19,085 nt of DNA from Luminiphilus sp. (GTDB lineage: Bacteria > Pseudomonadota > Gammaproteobacteria > Pseudomonadales > Halieaceae), in contig JAHEJH010000014.1 of assembly GCA_024638905.1 (NCBI GenBank), positions 1 to 19,085 on the forward strand, read 5' to 3'. A program made the position numbers and the translations under genes. A model generated the notes under the pieces. It did no database searches and was not told the origin of the DNA. It was given only the letters and a program-made list of their open reading frames with translations. Positions within the stretch are counted from its first letter, which is position 1, and each line of letters starts with the position of its first letter. Shown here in pieces: positions 14,584 through 19,085 of the stretch.

Positions 14584-15098
14584 CAGGCGCTACCTCTCTG
14601 TCGGAGTATCGTAAGTGCTCGAGCGATCTGCGCAAAGGCCTGAAGGGCGAGCAGCAAGGCCATTGCCGGGATCAGCGTCTTAAGCAGGTAGACGAAGGGC
14701 AGGCCACCGGGTTCGGGGGAGGCTTCTCTGGCAGACCAGCTGTCTATCACGTAGTCCCAGGAGCCCCAGCCAATCAGACCACACAGAGGCAGGGTGAAGA
14801 CAACATGACCCAGCCCATTGACCCACGCCTGCTGCCGCTCCGAGAAGCGCCGATAGAAGATATCAACCCGAACGTGTTGATCCGCTTGCAAGGCCACCGC
14901 CGCACCCAGCATAAAAATGGCGGCGTGAAGGTACTGCACGGTCTCTTGAGCGGCGATTGCGCCAGTATTGAAGCCGTAGCGCAACACGACGATCACCAGC
15001 ACCAGCAGCGCCATGATCGGGACGCACCAGGACACGGTGCGCTCCAGCCAAACTATGCCTTGATCCAGTGTGCTCGCCGGTGGGGCGTCGGATGGCAT
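14583..15098 (-). CDS. dctQ: TRAP transporter small permease, DctQ family
   Basis: Small membrane subunit that pairs with DctM and helps dock the binding protein. The start at 15098 gives 'MPSDAPPASTLDQGIVWLER' and 171 residues. An ATG at 15140 would add a 14-residue polar leader (MITLHVYDKNRGIL), so the start is uncertain; a possible -10 (TACGAT, 15122-15117 on the minus strand) between the two favours the shorter form. Four spans are visible (about residues 22-39, 52-69, 93-113 and 130-160). 'VLRYGFNTGAIAAQETVQYL' then 'HAAIFMLGAAVALQADQHVRVD' is the characteristic DctQ core (R-y-x(n)-W/QE...H-x-R-VD). It overlaps dctM by one base and is divergent from yaaA. Confidence 0.92.
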   Translation of the reverse strand: MPSDAPPASTLDQGIVWLERTVSWCVPIMALLVLVIVVLRYGFNTGAIAAQETVQYLHAAIFMLGAAVALQADQHVRVDIFYRRFSERQQAWVNGLGHVVFTLPLCGLIGWGSWDYVIDSWSAREASPEPGGLPFVYLLKTLIPAMALLLALQAFAQIARALTILRQRGSA

Positions 15099-15111
15099 GA
15101 GAATCCCGCGG

Positions 15112-15140
15112 TTTTTATCGTAGACGTGCAAGGTTATCAT
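15112..15140 (+). promoter_or_regulatory. Candidate yaaA promoter
   Basis: TATCAT (15135-15140) matches the -10 consensus in five of six positions; a poor -35, TTTTTA (15112-15117), lies exactly 17 nt upstream. Initiation near 15147 would give a leader of about 27 nt to the yaaA start. No OxyR site could be recognised by eye. Confidence 0.35.
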
Positions 15141-15173
15141 TCTGACCCCAGAGATTGCAGAAGAGGCGAACCC

Positions 15174-15956
15174 GTGCTTTCTATTCTGTCGCCGGCCAAG
15201 ACCCTCGATTACGAGACGGCGCCGACCACCAAAAAATCAACGCAGCCTTTGTTTATCGATCAGGCGGCGTCGCTGGTTAAGAGCGCCCGCAACATGGACC
15301 CTGAGGATATTCAGGGTTTGATGGGGGTATCGGAGAAAATCGCCACCCTGAATCACGAGCGATTCATGAATTGGGAGCCCGACTTCTCGCTGAAGAATGC
15401 CAAACAATCTGTGCTGGCCTTCAAGGGCGATGTCTACACCGGGCTGCAGGCAGAGACTTTGAGCGCCGACGAGCTGGCCTTCGCACAGAAGCATCTGCGC
15501 ATTCTCTCTGGTTTATATGGATTGTTGCGACCGCTGGACCTGATGCAGCCTTACCGGCTGGAGATGGGCCTGCCTTTTGCCAATGCGGGTGGGAAAAACC
15601 TGTATGAGTTCTGGGGTGATCGCATTACCGAGACCTTGGGGCAGCATCTCAAGGCGAGTGGTAGCCGGGTTCTGGTTAATCTGGCCTCTAATGAATACTT
15701 CAAGGCGGTCAAACCCAAGTTGTTGGACGTTGAGGTCATCACGCCACAGTTCCGCGACCTAAAAAACGGCCAGTACAAAATGATTTCCTTCTTCGCCAAG
15801 AAGGCGCGCGGGGTCATGGCCCGTTACATTATCCAGAAGGGTCTCAACGAACCCGCGGGCCTCAAGCGCTTCAAGGGCGATGGCTACTACTACAGCAAAG
15901 AGCACTCAGAGGGTAACAACTGGGTATTCTTGCGAGACGCGCCCCCTCAGGGCTGA
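15174..15956 (+). CDS. yaaA: Peroxide stress protein YaaA (DUF328/UPF0246)
   Basis: In E. coli, YaaA limits intracellular unincorporated iron and so protects DNA and proteins from Fenton chemistry under H2O2 stress; it binds DNA in vitro. The GTG at 15174 is chosen although the frame is open 369 nt further upstream, because the product then starts 'MLSILSPAKTLDYE' like E. coli 'MLILISPAKTLDYQ', is 260 residues long (E. coli 258), and AGAAGAGG lies 7 nt before. Diagnostic blocks are 'LAFKGDVYTGLQAET', 'LRILSGLYGLLRPLDLMQPY', 'NLASNEYFKAVKP' and 'ISFFAKKARGVMARYII'. It is monocistronic as far as visible, divergent from dctQ, and its last 10 bp overlap the convergent FemAB-like gene. Confidence 0.96.
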   Translation: MLSILSPAKTLDYETAPTTKKSTQPLFIDQAASLVKSARNMDPEDIQGLMGVSEKIATLNHERFMNWEPDFSLKNAKQSVLAFKGDVYTGLQAETLSADELAFAQKHLRILSGLYGLLRPLDLMQPYRLEMGLPFANAGGKNLYEFWGDRITETLGQHLKASGSRVLVNLASNEYFKAVKPKLLDVEVITPQFRDLKNGQYKMISFFAKKARGVMARYIIQKGLNEPAGLKRFKGDGYYYSKEHSEGNNWVFLRDAPPQG

Positions 15957-17098
15957 TCACTCTCCTGCTTGAAGGGCAACAACGTCGATGCCTCACGCTG
16001 GTAGGCGCGGACTTGTTCTGACTCCTGTTCTGCGAATTGCGCCACGGCTTCACGCAAGCGCTCATCGACAATCCAGTGATTTGAGTAGGTCAAAATCGGT
16101 TCGAACCCTCGCTGAATTTTGTGTTCGCCCTGCGCCCCCGGGTCAAAGCGCGACAACCCGGCCTCAATACAGTATTCGATGCCGCGGTAATAGCAGGCCT
16201 CGAAATGCAGGAACTCAAACTCTGCGAGGCAACCCCAGTAGCGCCCGTAAAGCGTGTTCTCCCCCTCAAAAAACAGCGACGCCGCGACGGGCTGTTGGTC
16301 TCGTTCTGCGATGACCATGACTGGCACCTGTCCCAACCCCGGGCAGGTCTCAGTAAAGAATCGTTCCGTCAGATAGCCACCGTGCCCTGAGCGTTTGGCG
16401 TAGGTTGTTTGGTAACAGCGGTGAAAGAACTGCCACTGTTCGGGACCGATCTCCTCGCCCTTCAGTGTTTTGAGCGAGAGGCCCTGACGAGCGATTTGCT
16501 CACGCTCCCGCCGCAGATTTTTGCGTTTGCGACTGCTGAAGCGATCGAGAAAGTCCTGAAAGTCGCGGTAGTCGCGGTTAAACCAATGAAACTGGGTTGT
16601 CAGTCGCTGCGGCATCTCACAGCTGCGTAGCTGCTCCGAGGCGGCCTCATCCAGAAACAACACGTGCCAGCTGGAGATCTCAAGTTCCTCGCTCATTGCT
16701 TTGACACAGGTCGCCATGGTGGCGATCGCGCCAGCGTCTCCGGTGAGATCACCCAGCCGCTGCCCGGTGGCTGGCGTGAAAGGAATTGCCGTCACGAGCT
16801 TGGGATAGTAACGAAGCCCCATGCGCTGCCACGCATCCGCCCAGGACCAGTCGAAAACGTACTCGCCGTAACTGTGGGTCTTGAGATACGCGGGCAGCAC
16901 CCCGGCCGGCGCTCCACTCTGCTCAAGGGTGATATGCGCAGGCTGCCAGCCGCTCTCAGCGGTGGTGCAGGCCGAGGTCTCCAGCCCATGCAGGAAGTCC
17001 CAGCGCAGAAAGGGGTCACTGTCACCAAAGCAGGATTGCCACAGCGAGGGGTCGAGATCGGCGATGGACCGATGCAGTTTGGCGTCAAAGGCGTCCAT
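15947..17098 (-). CDS. FemAB/GNAT-like N-acyltransferase (DUF482, PF04339-type)
   Basis: A 383-residue cytosolic protein with no signal peptide. The start at 17098 lies 5 nt after the ubiA stop; an ATG at 17170 would add 24 residues and overlap ubiA, so the shorter form is preferred. It resembles the FemAB-related acyltransferases annotated as 'peptidogalycan biosynthesis/recognition' (PF04339): 'SSRKRKNLRREREQIARQG' near 215-233, 'FFHRCYQTTYAKRSGHGGYL' near 252-271, 'VPVMVIAERDQQPVAASLFF', 'LYGRYWGCLAEFEFLHFEAC' then 'YYRGIEYCIEAGLSRFDPGA', and 'GEHKIQRGFEP' near 335. The FemAB fold implies acyl or aminoacyl transfer, perhaps to a cell-envelope or lipid substrate, but none is established from sequence. 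It is last in the recG-ubiA run and convergent with yaaA. Confidence 0.9.
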   Translation of the reverse strand: MDAFDAKLHRSIADLDPSLWQSCFGDSDPFLRWDFLHGLETSACTTAESGWQPAHITLEQSGAPAGVLPAYLKTHSYGEYVFDWSWADAWQRMGLRYYPKLVTAIPFTPATGQRLGDLTGDAGAIATMATCVKAMSEELEISSWHVLFLDEAASEQLRSCEMPQRLTTQFHWFNRDYRDFQDFLDRFSSRKRKNLRREREQIARQGLSLKTLKGEEIGPEQWQFFHRCYQTTYAKRSGHGGYLTERFFTETCPGLGQVPVMVIAERDQQPVAASLFFEGENTLYGRYWGCLAEFEFLHFEACYYRGIEYCIEAGLSRFDPGAQGEHKIQRGFEPILTYSNHWIVDERLREAVAQFAEQESEQVRAYQREASTLLPFKQESDQP

Positions 17099-17103
17099 CG
17101 TGC

Positions 17104-18009
17104 TCAGCCGGAGCTGACACCAATCCAGAAGTGGCCGCAGAGACCCGTGAGAATAATCAGGCCTATCCACTTGCTCTGGTTAAAGGCCGCAAAGCATTGC
17201 TCGACGTCGCGGTCCCGAATCAGCCACAGGTGTCGGGCAAAGAGGATGCCAACGATGGCGACGGCAGCGTAATAGATCGGGCCCAGTGCAAAGGCCACCC
17301 CACAGCGCCAAAAAGCGATGAGGCAGAGGCACTGCAACAGGCCAATGATCCGCACGTCGAGGCTGCCAAAGAGAATGGCGGTGGACTTGATGCCTACCGA
17401 CAGGTCGTCCTCTCGATCAACCATGGCGTATTGGGTGTCGTAGATCACTGTCCAAAATAAGTTGGCAACAAACAGCCACCAGAGTGCGCTGGGCAAGGCA
17501 TTGATGCTCGCCGCGAAGGCCATGGGAATGCTCCATGAAAAGGCAGTGCCGAGTACGACCTGAGGCAAGTGGATGACCCGCTTCATCAGAGGATAGATCA
17601 TCGCCAGCCCTGCGCCCGCAATGGACAGTTTAATGGTCAGCGGATTAGTCAGCGCCACAAGGCCCAGCGCGGTGGCCAGTAGCAACAAGAGAAGCGCTAA
17701 GGCCTCTTTAACGGTCAGTGCGCCGGTGACCAGCGGGCGCAACCGCGTGCGTTCCACGTGACCATCAAGATTACGGTCAGCAAGATCGTTGGCAATACAC
17801 CCCGCCGCCCGCATCACCACGATACCGGCCGAGAAGATGGCGAGCAGCCGCAGACTCGGGAAACCCTCGTTGGCCAGTGCAATGCCCCAAAGTGTCGGAG
17901 CCGCTAACAGAAAGGTGCCGATCGGTTTATCAAAGCGCATGATCTCAAACGCAGCACGCCATTTTGACGAGGCGCCAGAGGGATTTAACGAAGGGGATAA
18001 CTCACTCAA
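17104..18009 (-). CDS. ubiA: 4-hydroxybenzoate octaprenyltransferase
   Basis: Integral membrane prenyltransferase that attaches the polyprenyl tail to 4-hydroxybenzoate, the second committed step of ubiquinone synthesis. Both Asp-rich diphosphate/Mg2+ motifs are present: 'NDLADRNLDGHVERTRLRPL' and 'YDTQYAMVDREDD'. 'MRAAGCIAND', 'YPLMKRVIHLPQVVLG' and 'WSIPMAFAA' match E. coli UbiA closely, and the C-terminal 'CFAAFNQSKWIGLII' is typical. The start is uncertain: the first Met in the conserved region ('MRFDKPIG') is too late, so I use the TTG at 18009 (301 aa; E. coli 290). An ATG at 18114 would give 336 aa but would lie inside the end of recG. ubiC is not adjacent; recG is directly upstream and the FemAB-like gene follows after 5 nt. 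Confidence 0.95.
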   Translation of the reverse strand: MSELSPSLNPSGASSKWRAAFEIMRFDKPIGTFLLAAPTLWGIALANEGFPSLRLLAIFSAGIVVMRAAGCIANDLADRNLDGHVERTRLRPLVTGALTVKEALALLLLLLATALGLVALTNPLTIKLSIAGAGLAMIYPLMKRVIHLPQVVLGTAFSWSIPMAFAASINALPSALWWLFVANLFWTVIYDTQYAMVDREDDLSVGIKSTAILFGSLDVRIIGLLQCLCLIAFWRCGVAFALGPIYYAAVAIVGILFARHLWLIRDRDVEQCFAAFNQSKWIGLIILTGLCGHFWIGVSSG

Positions 18010-18030
18010 AGGAATGCATTCGTGGCTCGC

Positions 18031-18050
18031 GGCCGCACAGTCTAGCGGCC
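18031..18050. repeat. Hairpin between recG and ubiA
   Basis: GGCCGC (18031-18036) and GCGGCC (18045-18050) are perfect 6-bp arms around an 8-nt loop, lying between the recG stop and the proposed ubiA start on the minus strand. There is no U tract; the role is unknown. If ubiA really starts upstream of 18009, this hairpin would be inside coding sequence. Confidence 0.3.
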
Positions 18051-18077
18051 TGCGGGGGGGGATGCGACAGGGCGTGA

Positions 18078-19085
18078 TCAGACTCTGGCGAAGTCTGCCC
18101 GGGCACCGGCCCACCTTTGCATCAGGGCCTGCGCGCGGCCGGGCTCGCGCTCGTACAGCCTCCCTGCTATTTCCTGTGCTTCCACAAGCAGGGGTTCGTG
18201 CTCTGGCAGCAGCGCTATTCTGAAGGCCGCGAGACCCGTTTGGCGGGTTCCCAGTAACTCGCCCGGCCCGCGAATCGCCAGGTCGGACTCGGCAATGACA
18301 AAGCCGTCATGGGACTCCTGCATCACTTTTAGGCGCCGCTGGGCGGTGTCGGAGAGCGGCTGGCGATAAAGCAACAGGCAGTGGCTGTCGACGGCGCCGC
18401 GCCCCACTCGCCCTCTCAGCTGGTGAAGCTGGGCGAGTCCCAGGCGCTCCGCATTGTCGATGATCATCAGACTCGCGTTGGGCACATCAACACCCACTTC
18501 GATCACCGTGGTAGCAACCAGCAGCTGGAGTTCGCCGGCCTTGAATGCCGCCATCACTGCGGCTTTCTCGACGGGTTTCAGCTTGCCGTGCACGAGGCCG
18601 ATCTGCACATCAGGCAGCGTGTGTTGCAATTGATCGAGTGTGGCCTCTGCCGCCTCGATATCCAAAGTGTCACTTTCCTCGATGGCCGTGCAGACCCAAT
18701 ACGCCTGCCTGCCTGCTCGGCAGGCACTTCCGACGCGCCGCATAACGGCGTCACGACGCGTGTGGTCCATGAGCGTCGTGGTGACCGGTTGGCGGCCCGG
18801 TGGTAACTCATCGATGATGGAGCAGTCGAGATCACCGTAGGCCACCATGGCCAGTGACCGAGGAATCGGTGTGGCGGTCAGCGCCAGTTGATGTGGGTGC
18901 TCCTCACCTACGCCTTTATCAGCTAGTGACAGCCGCTGGTGAACACCAAAGCGGTGCTGTTCATCGACAATAATCAAACCGAGTCGATGAAAGTGCACAT
19001 CATCTTGAAACAATGCATGGGTGCCAACGACTAGAGGCGCCTCGCCGCTTGCCAGCTGTTGCAAGACGTTTTGGCGCGCTTGACC
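18078..19085 (-). CDS. recG: ATP-dependent DNA helicase RecG (N-terminal part outside window)
   Basis: Branched-DNA translocase that regresses stalled forks and processes R-loops and Holliday junctions. The frame is open to the right window edge (beginning '...GQARQNVLQQL'), so about 335 C-terminal residues are visible; the wedge domain and the Walker A motif are outside. Seen in order: motif II 'IIVDEQHRFGVHQRL', motif III 'ALTATPIPRSLAM', 'DELPPGRQPVTT', motif IV region 'RQAYWVCTAIEESDTLD', 'IGLVHGKLKP', motif V 'LLVATTVIEVGVDVPNASLM', motif VI 'AQLHQLRGRVGRG', then the TRG-type motif and 'GPGELLGTRQTG'. All are near-identical to E. coli RecG. It heads a minus-strand run with ubiA and the FemAB-like gene downstream. 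The right-most in-frame TTG (19064) is internal, not a start. Confidence 0.98.
   Translation of the reverse strand, partial: GQARQNVLQQLASGEAPLVVGTHALFQDDVHFHRLGLIIVDEQHRFGVHQRLSLADKGVGEEHPHQLALTATPIPRSLAMVAYGDLDCSIIDELPPGRQPVTTTLMDHTRRDAVMRRVGSACRAGRQAYWVCTAIEESDTLDIEAAEATLDQLQHTLPDVQIGLVHGKLKPVEKAAVMAAFKAGELQLLVATTVIEVGVDVPNASLMIIDNAERLGLAQLHQLRGRVGRGAVDSHCLLLYRQPLSDTAQRRLKVMQESHDGFVIAESDLAIRGPGELLGTRQTGLAAFRIALLPEHEPLLVEAQEIAGRLYEREPGRAQALMQRWAGARADFARV

Noticed and set aside
14805..15173. 123-residue N-terminal extension of the yaaA frame, antisense to dctQ
   Set aside because: YaaA homologues begin at the SPAKTLDY region, and a good ribosome binding site precedes the GTG at 15174; the extension is just an open frame opposite dctQ.
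18078..19064. RecG starting at the TTG at 19064
   Set aside because: The conserved RecG sequence continues in frame to the window edge and lacks its N-terminal domains, so the gene is cut by the window, not short.

Overview
This is a chromosomal, mostly housekeeping segment of a gammaproteobacterium. The order F1-ATPase genes, then glmU, then glmS is the classical gammaproteobacterial arrangement, and the UvrD, YciA, YaaA, UbiA and RecG proteins all look closely similar to remembered enterobacterial or pseudomonad homologues. The fairly high GC and the TRAP dicarboxylate/2-oxoacid-type transporter would fit a marine heterotroph (for example the OM60/NOR5 Halieaceae or relatives), but that placement is an inference from memory, not a computed result. 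I see no rRNA, tRNA, IS element, CRISPR array or prophage gene.

Layout. Positions 2-4820 (+) hold the distal part of the atp operon: atpH (5' end outside the window), atpA, atpG, atpD and atpC, encoding F1 subunits delta, alpha, gamma, beta and epsilon. Positions 4946-8133 (+) hold glmU and glmS, which share one base and together cover UDP-GlcNAc synthesis (GlmM is elsewhere). Positions 8134-8855 look almost empty but contain three very short membrane-protein ORFs (about 35, 52 and 51 aa), followed by a GC-rich hairpin. Positions 8856-9215 (-) encode a small secreted protein of unknown function. From 9432 (+), uvrD is followed 9 nt later by dctP, the solute-binding protein of a TRAP transporter. 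Convergent to it, on the minus strand, come dctQ, dctM and a YciA-type acyl-CoA thioesterase, so the TRAP system is split over two opposing transcription units. yaaA (+, 15174-15956) is then met tail-to-tail by a minus-strand unit running recG (5' part outside the window), ubiA and a FemAB/GNAT-like protein.

How the genes work together. The first 8 kb combine energy conversion (F1Fo-ATP synthase) with amino-sugar supply for peptidoglycan and LPS. The second half mixes DNA repair and recombination (UvrD, RecG), peroxide/iron stress (YaaA), ubiquinone synthesis (UbiA), organic-acid uptake (DctPQM) and CoA-ester turnover (YciA). No convincing new multi-gene system is present. The parts most deserving a second look are the microprotein cluster after glmS, the split TRAP transporter with overlapping convergent 3' ends, and the uncharacterised secreted and FemAB-like proteins.
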